From Aquabacterium humicola (GTDB lineage Bacteria; Pseudomonadota; Gammaproteobacteria; Burkholderiales; Burkholderiaceae_C): 64,000 nucleotides of DNA. A program made the position numbers and the translations under genes. Position 1 is the stretch's first letter. Each line of letters begins with the position of its first letter. The stretch is from the NCBI RefSeq assembly GCF_030167915.1, contig NZ_JARGNB010000002.1:744001-808000 (forward strand). The letters run 5' to 3'. Shown here one piece after another: positions 11,092-22,159 of this stretch. The notes under the pieces are model-generated. The model searched no databases, was not told the origin of the DNA, and worked only from the letters and a program-made list of their open reading frames with translations.

Positions 11092-12429
11092 ATGAAACCC
11101 GTCATCGCGCTCGTCGGCCGGCCGAACGTCGGCAAGTCGACGCTGTTCAACCGGCTGACCAAGTCGCGCGACGCGATCGTCGCCGACTTCGCCGGTCTGA
11201 CGCGCGACCGCCACTACGGCGACGCGAAGCAGGGTGGGCGCGAGTTCATCGTCATCGACACCGGCGGCTTCGAGCCCGAGAAGCCCACCGGCATCGTCGC
11301 GCAGATGGCCAAGCAGACGCAGGCCGCGGTGGCCGAGGCCGACGCGGTGATCTTCGTCGTCGATGCGCGCAGCGGCGTCTCCGGCCAGGACCACGACATC
11401 GCGCGCTACCTGCGCGGCGCCAACAAGCGCGTGCTGCTGGCGGTCAACAAGGCCGAAGGCATGAGCGAATCGCCGTCGCTCGCGGAGTTCCACGAGCTCG
11501 GCATCGGCGAGCCGCACCCGATCTCGGCGGCACATGGCCAGGGGATCCGCAGCCTCGTCGAGGCGGCGCTCGAAGATTTTCCGGAAGACGAGGACGAGGC
11601 TGAAAGCGAGGAGGGCGCGCCGATCCGCCTCGCCGTTGCCGGGCGTCCGAACGTCGGCAAGTCGACGCTGATCAACACCTGGCTCGGCGAGGAGCGGCTG
11701 ATCGCCTTCGACCTGCCCGGCACGACGCGCGACGCGATCCACGTGCCCTTCGAGCGCAACGGCCAGCGCTTCGAGCTGATCGACACCGCCGGCCTGCGCC
11801 GCAAGGGCAAGGTCTTCGAGGCGATCGAGAAGTTCTCGGTGGTCAAGACGCTGCAGGCGATCGCCGATGCCAACGTCGTCGTGCTGCTGGTCGACGCGAC
11901 GCAGGGCGTCAGCGAGCAGGATGCGCACATCGCCGGCTACATCCTCGAATCGGGCCGCGCGGTGGTCATCGCCGTCAACAAGTGGGACGCGGTCGACAGC
12001 TACCAGCGCCAGATGTTCGAGCGTTCGGTCGAACAGCGCCTGCCGTTCCTGAAGTTCGCGCCGGTGCTGCCGATCTCGGCGCTGAAGCGCCAGGGGCTCG
12101 GTCCGCTGTGGAAGGCGATCGGCGATGCACACGCTTCCGCCACCCGCAAGCTGCCGACGCCGGTGCTGACCCGGCTGCTGCAGGAAGCGGTGCAGCACCA
12201 GGCGCCCAAGCGCGCCGGCATGTTCCGTCCGAAGCTGCGCTACGCGCACCAGGGCGGCATGAACCCGCCGATCGTGGTCGTGCACGGCAACGCGCTGGAG
12301 CACGTGACCGATGCCTACAAGCGCTACCTGGAGGGCCGCGTGCGCGACCACTTCAAGCTGGTCGGCACGCCGCTGCGCATCGAGTTGAAGTCCTCGCACA
12401 ACCCGTTCGACGAGGACAAGGACCGCTAG
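11092..12429 (+). CDS. der: Ribosome biogenesis GTPase Der (EngA)
   Basis: Der is an essential GTPase with two tandem G domains that matures the 50S subunit. The product (445 residues) has a first P-loop GRPNVGKS at 9-16 and a second P-loop GRPNVGKS at 184-191. NKAE and NKWD are the G4 motifs of the first and second domains. A KH-like domain fills about the last 90 residues ([16 protein letters not shown]). An acidic linker ([11 protein letters not shown]) joins the two G domains. The start lies 16 bases after the bamB stop, consistent with cotranscription. Confidence 0.97.
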   Translation: MKPVIALVGRPNVGKSTLFNRLTKSRDAIVADFAGLTRDRHYGDAKQGGREFIVIDTGGFEPEKPTGIVAQMAKQTQAAVAEADAVIFVVDARSGVSGQDHDIARYLRGANKRVLLAVNKAEGMSESPSLAEFHELGIGEPHPISAAHGQGIRSLVEAALEDFPEDEDEAESEEGAPIRLAVAGRPNVGKSTLINTWLGEERLIAFDLPGTTRDAIHVPFERNGQRFELIDTAGLRRKGKVFEAIEKFSVVKTLQAIADANVVVLLVDATQGVSEQDAHIAGYILESGRAVVIAVNKWDAVDSYQRQMFERSVEQRLPFLKFAPVLPISALKRQGLGPLWKAIGDAHASATRKLPTPVLTRLLQEAVQHQAPKRAGMFRPKLRYAHQGGMNPPIVVVHGNALEHVTDAYKRYLEGRVRDHFKLVGTPLRIELKSSHNPFDEDKDR

Positions 12430-12434
12430 CGGCG

Positions 12435-12456
12435 GGGGCTTCTCATGCGAGGCCCC
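12435..12456 (+). terminator. Weak hairpin after der
   Basis: GGGGCTT pairs with AGGCCCC (7 bp, one G-U) around an 8-base loop, 5 bases after the der stop. No T-run follows. It could weakly separate der from hfq transcription. Confidence 0.3.
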
Positions 12457-12470
12457 ATGAATACCCTGAT

Positions 12471-12504
12471 GTGTTAAGGTGCGGCTCGTCTCGACTCTTA
12501 ACAC
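12471..12504 (+). promoter_or_regulatory. Perfect inverted repeat in the hfq upstream region
   Basis: GTGTTAAG (12471-12478) and CTTAACAC (12497-12504) are perfect 8-bp inverted repeats 18 bases apart. G-U pairs could extend the stem on both sides. The right arm meets the hfq Shine-Dalgarno CGGAG at 12504-12508. It is AT-rich against a very GC-rich background. It may be an operator, or an RNA hairpin affecting ribosome access. Confidence 0.5.
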
Positions 12505-12514
12505 GGAGCATATC

Positions 12515-12757
12515 GTGTCGAACAAAGGGCAACTTCTACAAGACCCCTTCCTGAACCTGCTGCGCAAGGAGCATGTACCGGTCTCGATCTACCTCGTCAA
12601 CGGCATCAAGCTGCAGGGGCACATCGAGTCTTTTGACCAGTACGTCGTCCTCCTGCGCAACACCGTGACCCAGATGGTCTACAAGCACGCGATCTCCACC
12701 GTCGTGCCGGGCCGTCCGGTCAACTTCCACGCCAACGACCAGGCCGACCAGGGCTGA
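12515..12757 (+). CDS. hfq: RNA-binding chaperone Hfq
   Basis: Hfq is the hexameric Sm-like protein that anneals small RNAs to mRNAs. The 80-residue product opens (GTG)[13 protein letters not shown] and keeps the proximal-face residues Gln8 and Lys56-His57 (YKHAIS). The C-terminus after residue 67 is short and hydrophilic. Starting at GTG 12515 gives the standard N-terminus and fits CGGAG at 12504-12508. The der-hfq-hflX order matches the hfq-hflX-hflKC cluster of proteobacteria. The upstream inverted repeat suggests specific control. Confidence 0.97.
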   Translation: MSNKGQLLQDPFLNLLRKEHVPVSIYLVNGIKLQGHIESFDQYVVLLRNTVTQMVYKHAISTVVPGRPVNFHANDQADQG

Positions 12758-12807
12758 GCATCAGCCCACCTGCCGGTCCTGGCCGGTCCGCTTCCCACTA
12801 CCCCACC

Positions 12808-14067
12808 TTGAACCTCGACGAGAGGGTCGACGCCGCGTCGCCCGCAGACCGGCCGGACGGACCGGCCCGCGCGGTGCTCGTCGGTGTCGACTTCGGAACC
12901 GGCCATTCCTTCGATCCGACGCTCGACGAGCTGGCCCTGCTGGCCGAATCGGCCGGCGATGAGACGGTCGCGCGCATCGTCGCGCGCCGCAGCGCGCCCG
13001 ATGCGGCGCTCTTCGTCGGCAGCGGCAAGGCCGACGAGATCAAGGCCCTCGTCGAAGCCCACCGCGCCGACGGCGTGATCTTCGACCAGGCGCTGTCGCC
13101 GGCGCAGCAGCGCAACCTCGAGCGCCACCTCGGCGTGCCGGTGGCCGACCGCACCGCGCTGATCCTCGAGATCTTCGCGCAGCGCGCGAAGAGCCACGAA
13201 GGCAAGCTGCAGGTTGAACTGGCGCGGCTGCAGTACGTCGCCACGCGCCTGGTGCGGCGCTGGTCCCACCTGGAGCGCCAGCGCGGCGGCGTCGGTCACC
13301 GCGGCGGCCCGGGCGAGGCGCAGATCGAGCTCGACCGCCGCATGATCGGCGAGCGCATCAAGTCGGTGAAGGCGCGGCTCGAGAAGGTCAAGCGACAGCG
13401 CAGCACGCAGCGCCGCGCGCGCCAGAAGAGCGGCAGCTTCCGCATCTCGCTCGTCGGCTACACCAACGCCGGCAAGTCGACCTTGTTCAATGCGCTGGTC
13501 AAGGCGCGCGCCTACGCGGCCGACCAGCTCTTCGCGACGCTCGACACCACCACGCGTTCGCTCTACCTCGAAGCCCTCGGCGGCACGGTGGCGCTGTCGG
13601 ACACCGTCGGCTTCATCCGCGACCTGCCGCACAAGCTGGTCGAGGCCTTCCAGGCGACGCTGCAGGAGGCTGCCGATGCCGACCTGCTGCTGCACGTCGT
13701 CGACGCGTCGAGCCCGCTGCTGCAGGAGCAGCGCGACGAGGTCGAGCGCGTGCTGGCCGAGATCGGCGCCGAGGACATTCCGCAGATCCTCGTCTACAAC
13801 AAGCTCGATCTCGTCGATGCGCCGCCGCGTGCGCTCGCCGACTGGGTCGAGCGCCAGCCGGGACTGTGGGTGCCACGTGTCTTCGTCAGTGCACTGGAAG
13901 GCCGTGGCCTCGACGAGCTGCGTGCGCTGCTGGCCCTGGCCGCGTCGACGGAAGGCTTGAAACCGCCCGCGATGACCCCAGCTGCGGCCGGATTGACCAG
14001 CGCTTCGGCGCAGGACCCCGGGTTACCATCGCCGCCCAATGAGCATGCCTTCACCCCACTCCGCTGA
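12808..14067 (+). CDS. hflX: Ribosome-associated GTPase HflX
   Basis: HflX is a GTPase that splits stalled 70S ribosomes, notably under heat stress. The product (419 residues) has the N-terminal HflX domain (VLVGVDFGTG, then FVGSGKADEIKALV). The glycine-rich GGVGHRGGPGE linker and a coiled region follow, then the G domain with P-loop GYTNAGKST at 217-225, DTVGFIRDLPHKL (G3) and YNKLDLVD (G4). The start codon is TTG 12808; no better start retains the N-terminal domain. The last 29 bases overlap hflK, so the C-terminal ~10 residues (after APPNE) are encoded inside the next gene. Confidence 0.94.
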   Translation: MNLDERVDAASPADRPDGPARAVLVGVDFGTGHSFDPTLDELALLAESAGDETVARIVARRSAPDAALFVGSGKADEIKALVEAHRADGVIFDQALSPAQQRNLERHLGVPVADRTALILEIFAQRAKSHEGKLQVELARLQYVATRLVRRWSHLERQRGGVGHRGGPGEAQIELDRRMIGERIKSVKARLEKVKRQRSTQRRARQKSGSFRISLVGYTNAGKSTLFNALVKARAYAADQLFATLDTTTRSLYLEALGGTVALSDTVGFIRDLPHKLVEAFQATLQEAADADLLLHVVDASSPLLQEQRDEVERVLAEIGAEDIPQILVYNKLDLVDAPPRALADWVERQPGLWVPRVFVSALEGRGLDELRALLALAASTEGLKPPAMTPAAAGLTSASAQDPGLPSPPNEHAFTPLR

Positions 14068-15301
14068 CCCCGCCGGCCACCGTCGCGGCTTCGGCGCCTC
14101 GCTGCGTCGGCGTTTCGCCGGTCTGTGGATGAGCAACGGCCGCAACGAAGGTCCGCCCGACCTCGACGAGCTGTGGCGCGACTTCAATCGCAAGCTCGGC
14201 GGCCTGTTCGGCCGCGGTGGCAAGCAGCCGCCCGAGCCGCGCGAGGACGGTCCGTCGTTCCAGCCCGACATGAAGAACGCCGGTGTGGGCGTCGGCCTGA
14301 TCGGCTTTGTCGTGCTCGTGATCTGGGCCGGCAGCGGCTTCTTCATCGTGCAGGAAGGCCAGCAGTCGATCATCACGACCTTCGGGCGCTACAGCTCGAC
14401 GGTCGACGCCGGCTTCCAGTGGCGCTTCCCGTATCCGTTCCAGGCCCATGACACGGTGGCGGTGACCCAGCTGCGCTCGATCGACGTCGGCCGCAGCAAC
14501 ATCGGCCAGACCACCGGCCTGCGCGATTCGTCGATGCTGACGCAGGACGAGAACATCATCGACATCCGGTTCACCGTGCAGTACCGGCTGAAGGATGCGA
14601 AGGACTACCTGTTCGAGAACCGCGATCCCGACAAGGCGGTCGAGCAGGCCAGCGAGTCGGCCGTGCGCGAGATCGTCGGCCGCAGCAAGGTCGACTCGGT
14701 GCTCTACGAGCAGCGCGACGCGATTGCCGCCGACCTCGTGAAGTCGATCCAGGCGCAGCTCGACCGGCTGAAGGCCGGCGTCCTGATCGTCAACGTCAAC
14801 GTGCAGAACGTTCAGGTGCCCGAGCAGGTGCAGGCCGCGTTCAACGACGCGGTGAAGGCCGGCGCCGACCGCGACCGCTTCAAGAACGAAGGCCAGGCCT
14901 ACGCGAGCGACGTGATCCCGAAGGCCCGCGGCACCGCCGCGCGGCTGAAGGAAGAGGCCGAGGGCTACCGCCAGCGCGTGATCGCGCAGGCCGAGGGTGA
15001 TGCGCAGCGCTTCCGCTCGGTGCTCACCGAGTACCAGAAGGCGCCCGTCGTCACGCGCGACCGCATGTACATCGACACGATGCAGCAGGTCTACTCGAAC
15101 GTCAGCAAGGTGCTGATCGACAGCCGCAACGGCACGAACCTGCTGAACCTGCCGCTGGACAAGCTGCTGCAGCAAGGGGCCGCGACCGTCGCCACGCCGA
15201 CCGCACCGGCGCTGCCGGCCGCGCAGGCCGTCGACTCGACCAGCAGCGCGGACGCGCGCGCGCGCGACGGCGGCCGCAGCCGCGACCGCGACGGCCGTTG
15301 A
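14039..15301 (+). CDS. hflK: FtsH protease modulator HflK
   Basis: HflK is an SPFH-family membrane protein that with HflC forms a large cage around the FtsH protease. The product (420 residues) has a Gly/Pro-rich cytosolic N-terminus of about 85 residues, one membrane helix at about 83-105, and an SPFH/band-7 domain (VDAGFQWRFPYPF, then VIVNVNVQNVQVPEQVQAAF). A coiled C-terminal region and an Arg/Asp-rich end follow. The start ATG 14039 lies within hflX, indicating coupled translation. Confidence 0.95.
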   Translation: MSMPSPHSADPAGHRRGFGASLRRRFAGLWMSNGRNEGPPDLDELWRDFNRKLGGLFGRGGKQPPEPREDGPSFQPDMKNAGVGVGLIGFVVLVIWAGSGFFIVQEGQQSIITTFGRYSSTVDAGFQWRFPYPFQAHDTVAVTQLRSIDVGRSNIGQTTGLRDSSMLTQDENIIDIRFTVQYRLKDAKDYLFENRDPDKAVEQASESAVREIVGRSKVDSVLYEQRDAIAADLVKSIQAQLDRLKAGVLIVNVNVQNVQVPEQVQAAFNDAVKAGADRDRFKNEGQAYASDVIPKARGTAARLKEEAEGYRQRVIAQAEGDAQRFRSVLTEYQKAPVVTRDRMYIDTMQQVYSNVSKVLIDSRNGTNLLNLPLDKLLQQGAATVATPTAPALPAAQAVDSTSSADARARDGGRSRDRDGR

Positions 15302-15321
15302 GCACGGGACGAGACAAGAAC

Positions 15322-16230
15322 ATGAACCGCATCGGACTCATCATCGCCAGCATCCTCATCGTGCTGATGCTGGCCTCGTCGATCCTGTTCGTCGTCGACC
15401 AGCGCCAGGTGGCGGTGGTCTACGCGCTCGGCGAGATCAAGGAAGTGATCACCGACCCGGGCCTGAAGGCCAAGCTGCCCCCGCCGTTCCAGAACGTCGT
15501 CTTCCTCGACAAGCGGGTGCAGACGCTGGACAGCCCGGAGACGCGCCCGATCTTCACCGCCGAGAAGAAGAGCCTGGTCATCGACTGGCTCGTCAAGTGG
15601 CGCATCGTCGAACCGCGCCAGTTCATCCGCAACAACGGCTCCGACATCCGCAACCTCGAGAGCCGGCTGAGCCCGGTGGTGCAGGCCGCGTTCAACGAGG
15701 AGATCACCCGCCGCACCGTGCGCGGCGTGCTCGCCGCCGAGCGCGACAAGGTGATGCTGGACGTGCGCAACCGCCTGGTCGACGAGGCGAAATCGTTCGG
15801 CATCGAGATCGTCGACGTGCGGATCAAGCGCGTCGACTTCGTCGCCGACATCACCGACTCCGTCTACCGCCGCATGGAGTCCGAGCGCAAGCAGGTCGCC
15901 AACGAACTGCGCTCGCAAGGCCAGGCCGATGCCGAGAAGATCCGCGCCGATGCCGAGAAGCAGCGCGAGATCATCATCGCCGAGGCCTACCGCGACGCGC
16001 AGAAGGTGCGCGGCGAAGGCGATGCGAAGGCGTCGCTGCTGTACGCCGATGCCTTCGGCCGTGACCCGCAGTTCGCGCAGTTCTACCGTAGCCTCGAGGC
16101 CTATCGCGCGAGCTTCCGCAATCGCAGCGACGTGATGATCGTCGACCCGTCGAGCGACTTCTTCAAGGCGATGCGCGGTTCGGGCAGCGGCGGCGCTGCG
16201 CCGGCGGCCCCGGCCGCACCGCGCCGCTGA
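15322..16230 (+). CDS. hflC: FtsH protease modulator HflC
   Basis: HflC is the partner of HflK in the periplasmic complex regulating FtsH. The product (302 residues) starts with a membrane anchor (IGLIIASILIVLMLASSILF) followed by the SPFH domain. The motifs VVDQRQVAVVYALGEI and KSFGIEIVDVRIKRVDF are diagnostic, and a long helical stretch precedes the Gly/Ala/Pro C-terminus. ATG 15322 gives the standard MNRIG N-terminus, 20 bases after the hflK stop; an in-frame GTG at 15298 is less likely. Confidence 0.95.
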   Translation: MNRIGLIIASILIVLMLASSILFVVDQRQVAVVYALGEIKEVITDPGLKAKLPPPFQNVVFLDKRVQTLDSPETRPIFTAEKKSLVIDWLVKWRIVEPRQFIRNNGSDIRNLESRLSPVVQAAFNEEITRRTVRGVLAAERDKVMLDVRNRLVDEAKSFGIEIVDVRIKRVDFVADITDSVYRRMESERKQVANELRSQGQADAEKIRADAEKQREIIIAEAYRDAQKVRGEGDAKASLLYADAFGRDPQFAQFYRSLEAYRASFRNRSDVMIVDPSSDFFKAMRGSGSGGAAPAAPAAPRR

Positions 16231-16252
16231 GCCGGCGCGCCGCATCGCGCGC

Positions 16253-16438
16253 ATGGGTGACCTGCTGCTGGGCGCGCTGGCGCTGATGCTCGTCGTCGAA
16301 GGCCTGCTGCCGTTCCTGAGTCCCGGGACCTGGCGCCAGGTCTTCGAGCGCGCATTGCGCATGAGCGACGGCCAGATCCGCTTCCTCGGCCTGTCGAGCA
16401 TGATCGTCGGCCTGCTGCTGCTGGCGTTGCTGCGCTGA
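16253..16438 (+). CDS. Small membrane protein, DUF2065 (YjeT-like)
   Basis: A 61-residue protein with two membrane helices (about 3-24 and 47-60) separated by a short loop with [14 protein letters not shown], the recognisable DUF2065/YjeT pattern. Its function is unknown. The family is regularly found directly after hflKC and before hisZ/purA, as here, so a link to the HflKC complex is plausible but unproven. It starts 22 bases after hflC. Confidence 0.85.
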   Translation: MGDLLLGALALMLVVEGLLPFLSPGTWRQVFERALRMSDGQIRFLGLSSMIVGLLLLALLR

Positions 16439-16474
16439 GCCTGGCGGCGCCGCAGCCGCACAAAGCGCGGCCAG

Positions 16475-16480
16475 TACAAT
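16475..16480 (+). promoter_or_regulatory. Candidate -10 element for hisZ-purA
   Basis: TACAAT, followed by a TTTTAAT stretch, 29 bases before the hisZ start. No good -35 is visible. It suggests an internal promoter separating hisZ-purA from the hfl genes. Confidence 0.35.
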
Positions 16481-16508
16481 GCCGCTTTTAATCCCCCCGG
16501 ATTTCCTC

Positions 16509-19056
<2,548 letters not shown>

Positions 19057-19073
19057 GACGAGGAGACTCCTTC

Positions 19074-19595
19074 ATGCTGACCGACGACGGCAAGCACCTG
19101 TATGTGTCCTGGGACGAGTACCACCTGCTGACCGAGCGGCTCGCGCTGAAGGTCGCGGCCTCGGGCTGGGAGTTCGATCAGATCCTGTGCCTCGCACGCG
19201 GCGGCATGCGCCCCGGCGACGTGCTGTCGCGTGTATTCGACAAGCCGCTGGCGATCATGTCGACGAGCTCGTACCGCGCCGAGGGCGGCACGATCCAGGG
19301 CCGCCTCGACATGGCCAAGTACATCACGATGCCCAAGGGCGAACTCGCCGGGCGCGTGCTGCTGGTCGACGACCTCGCCGACTCGGGCGTCACGCTGAAG
19401 GCGGTGGTCGAGCGCCTGCGCGGGCTGCCGCAGATCAGCGAGCTGCGCAGCGCGGTCATCTGGGTCAAGGGCGTCTCGAACTACACGCCCGAGTACTACG
19501 TCGAGATGCTGCCCACGAGCCCGTGGATCCACCAGCCGTTCGAGGAGTACGACAACCTGCGTCCCGACGGTCTGGCGAAGAAATTTGCCGTCTGA
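19074..19595 (+). CDS. Phosphoribosyltransferase
   Basis: Type I phosphoribosyltransferase fold (173 residues) with the PRPP-binding motif VLLVDDLADSGVT (96-108) and the PPi-loop stretch CLARGGMRPGDVLS (39-52). GAGGAGA just upstream fixes the start at ATG 19074. Proximity to purA suggests purine salvage (hypoxanthine/xanthine-guanine type), but substrate cannot be read from the sequence, so no symbol is given. It lies 17 bases after purA and is followed by a strong terminator. Confidence 0.88.
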   Translation: MLTDDGKHLYVSWDEYHLLTERLALKVAASGWEFDQILCLARGGMRPGDVLSRVFDKPLAIMSTSSYRAEGGTIQGRLDMAKYITMPKGELAGRVLLVDDLADSGVTLKAVVERLRGLPQISELRSAVIWVKGVSNYTPEYYVEMLPTSPWIHQPFEEYDNLRPDGLAKKFAV

Positions 19596-19726
19596 TCCGA
19601 AGCACGCGATCGACGCGGCCGGCATTCACGGATGCCGGCACGCCCCCACCGCCGACATCATCGATGCCGGCGCTTCCCATTCGGCTTTCCATTGCAATCC
19701 CGCGGCGTTCCATTTCCGGACCGCAC

Positions 19727-19767
19727 AAAGCAAAATGGCCGACACTGTTGTGTCGGCCATTGCTTTG
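19727..19767. terminator. Bidirectional intrinsic terminator
   Basis: A long inverted repeat: the left arm 19727-19745 ends ATGGCCGACAC, and the right arm 19750-19766 begins GTGTCGGCCAT, around a TGTT loop, with a 2-base bulge. The plus strand ends in TTTGTTT and the minus strand in ATTTTGCTTTG. It can therefore end both the purA/phosphoribosyltransferase transcript and the opposing tRNA-Leu transcript. Confidence 0.8.
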
Positions 19768-19769
19768 TT

Positions 19770-19854
<85 letters not shown>

Positions 19855-19870
19855 AGGTACTGAAGCTAGG

Positions 19871-19900
19871 AGTCTAGCATAAAGACAAATCAGAAAACAA
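19871..19900 (-). promoter_or_regulatory. Candidate promoter of tRNA-Leu
   Basis: Read on the minus strand, TTGTTT (19900-19895) and TAGACT (19876-19871) are 18 bases apart, and the -10 lies 16 bases before the tRNA 5' end. The segment is AT-rich for this genome. It occupies the whole gap to rnr, whose own promoter must overlap it. Confidence 0.5.
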
Positions 19901-19926
19901 GCGCAGCCCCGCTGGGCGCTGCATTG

Positions 19927-22137
19927 ATGAGCGAGATCGAGGGCACCGTGCTCGGTCATCGCGACGGCCACGGCTTCGTGCGCCGCGACGACAACGAACC
20001 CGACATCTACCTCTCGCCGCAGGAGATGCGCGCGGTGCTGCACCGCGACCGCGTACGCGTGCGTGTCGTGCGTTATGACCGCAAGGGCCGGCCCGAGGGC
20101 CGTGTGCTGGAGATCGTCGAGCGCCGCAAGACGCCGATCATCGGCCGCCTGCTGCACGAGAACGGCATCTGGCTCGTCGCGCCCGAGGACCGCCGCTACG
20201 GCCAGGACATCCTGATCCCCAAGAACGCCACCGCCAACGCGACGGTGGGGCAGGTCGTCGCGCTCGAGCTGACCGAGACGCCGTCGATGTACTCGCAGCC
20301 GGTTGGCCGCATCACCGAGGTGTTAGGCGAGATCGACGACCCCGGCATGGAGATCGAGATCGCGGTGCGCAAGTACGAGGTGCCGCACCGCTTCTCGTCC
20401 GAGACGCTGGCGCAGGCCGCGGCGCTGCCGGACCGGCTGCGGGCGGCCGACAAGCGCCACCGAATCGACCTGACCGACGTGCCGCTGGTGACCATCGACG
20501 GCGAGGACGCACGCGACTTCGACGACGCGGTGTACTGCGAGCCGCTCAAGCGCGGTCGCGGCAAGAGCGCGTTCGACGGCTGGCGCCTGATCGTCGCGAT
20601 CGCCGACGTCAGCCACTACGTGAAACCCGGCGAGCCACTCGACGAGGATGCCTACGAGCGCGCGACCTCGGTGTACTTCCCGCGCCGCGTGATCCCGATG
20701 CTGCCGGAGAAGCTGTCGAACGGCCTGTGCTCGCTGAACCCGGACGAAGAGCGGCTGTGCATGGTCTGCGACATGCTCGTCGGCGCGCAGGGCGAGATCG
20801 AGGCCTACCAGTTCTACCCGGCGGTGATGCGGTCGCATGCGCGCTTCACCTACACCGAGGTCGCCGCGATCCTCGGCAATACGCGCGGTGCCGAGGCGCA
20901 GCGGCGCAAGGACCTCGTGCCGCACCTGCTGCACCTGCACGAGGTCTACCGCGCGCTGCTGAAGCACCGCGGCACGCGTGGCGCGGTCGACTTCGAGACC
21001 ACCGAGACGCAGATCGTCTGCGACGACAACGGCCGCATCGAGAAGATCGTGCCGCGCGTGCGCAACGAGGCGCACCGGCTGATCGAGGAATCGATGCTGG
21101 CCGCCAACGTCTGTGCGGCCGACTTCATCCAGCGCCACAAGCACCCGGCGCTGTACCGCGTGCACGAAGGTCCGACGCCGGAGAAGCGCGTCGTGCTGCA
21201 GAACTACCTGCGCACGCTGGGCGTGGGCCTGAGCATCAGCGACGACCCGACGCCCGGCGAGCTGCAGGCCATCGCCCAGGCGACCAAGGACCGCGTCGAT
21301 GCCGCGCAGATCCACTCGATGCTGCTGCGCTCGATGCAGCAGGCGATCTACACGGCGACCAACAGCGGCCACTTCGGCCTGGCCTACGAGGCCTACGCGC
21401 ACTTCACCAGTCCGATCCGGCGTTATCCCGATCTGCTGGTGCACCGCGTGATCAAGGCGCTGCTGCATGCCAAGCGCTACCACCTGGCGGGCGGCGTGAT
21501 GGAAGACCTGCCGCCGGCCAAGCCCGCGCGCAAGGGCGGCAAGGTGATGCACAAGCCGCCCCTGGACATGCACGAGGCCGAGCTGTGGGAGGCCGCCGGC
21601 AACCATTGCAGCGCGAACGAGCGGCGCGCCGACGAAGCCTCGCGCGATGTCGAGGCGTGGCTGAAGTGCCGCTTCATGCGCGACCACCTCGGCGAGGAGT
21701 ACTCCGGCACGGTCAGCGCGGTCACCAGCTTCGGCGTCTTCGTCACGCTCGACGACCTCTACGTCGAAGGCCTCGTGCACATCACCGAGCTCGGCGGCGA
21801 GTACTTCCGCTTCGACGAGGCGCGCCAGGAACTGCGCGGTGAACGCAGCGGGCTGCGCTACAGCGTCGGTTCGCGCGTGCGCGTGCAGGTCAGCCGGGTC
21901 GACCTCGACGGCCGCAAGATCGACTTCCGCATGGTGCGCGAAGGCGATACCGACCAGCTGCTGGCGCGCGGCCGCAAGCCGGCGACGAGCGCTGCGCAGG
22001 CGCTGAAGGAAGTGCAGGCCAAGGACCGCAAGGCCAAGGCGGCGCGTGCGAAGGTGGCGGCCGGGCGGGCGGTCACCGCCGGCAAGTCGGTGCGCGACCG
22101 CGCGAAGAGCGCCGGGCGCGTTCGCAAGACGCCGTGA
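19927..22137 (+). CDS. rnr: Ribonuclease R, lacking the usual N-terminal helix-turn-helix
   Basis: RNase R is a processive 3'-5' exoribonuclease that degrades structured RNA. The product (736 residues) begins directly in the first cold-shock domain (EGTVLGHRDGHGFVRRDD). The RNB catalytic domain carries Asp191, Asp197, Asp199 and Asp200 in DGEDARDFDD. RRYPDLLVHRVIKALL, an S1 domain (GTVSAVTSFGVFVTLDDL) and a Lys/Arg/Ala-rich tail follow. The catalytic aspartates sit about 81 positions earlier than in E. coli RNase R, so the N-terminal winged-helix segment is absent. A stop at 19867 and no usable start codon upstream exclude a longer version in this frame. No clear Shine-Dalgarno precedes ATG 19927. 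Confidence 0.92.
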   Translation: MSEIEGTVLGHRDGHGFVRRDDNEPDIYLSPQEMRAVLHRDRVRVRVVRYDRKGRPEGRVLEIVERRKTPIIGRLLHENGIWLVAPEDRRYGQDILIPKNATANATVGQVVALELTETPSMYSQPVGRITEVLGEIDDPGMEIEIAVRKYEVPHRFSSETLAQAAALPDRLRAADKRHRIDLTDVPLVTIDGEDARDFDDAVYCEPLKRGRGKSAFDGWRLIVAIADVSHYVKPGEPLDEDAYERATSVYFPRRVIPMLPEKLSNGLCSLNPDEERLCMVCDMLVGAQGEIEAYQFYPAVMRSHARFTYTEVAAILGNTRGAEAQRRKDLVPHLLHLHEVYRALLKHRGTRGAVDFETTETQIVCDDNGRIEKIVPRVRNEAHRLIEESMLAANVCAADFIQRHKHPALYRVHEGPTPEKRVVLQNYLRTLGVGLSISDDPTPGELQAIAQATKDRVDAAQIHSMLLRSMQQAIYTATNSGHFGLAYEAYAHFTSPIRRYPDLLVHRVIKALLHAKRYHLAGGVMEDLPPAKPARKGGKVMHKPPLDMHEAELWEAAGNHCSANERRADEASRDVEAWLKCRFMRDHLGEEYSGTVSAVTSFGVFVTLDDLYVEGLVHITELGGEYFRFDEARQELRGERSGLRYSVGSRVRVQVSRVDLDGRKIDFRMVREGDTDQLLARGRKPATSAAQALKEVQAKDRKAKAARAKVAAGRAVTAGKSVRDRAKSAGRVRKTP

Positions 22138-22159
22138 CGGGGCGCCGCCGCGGGTGCGA

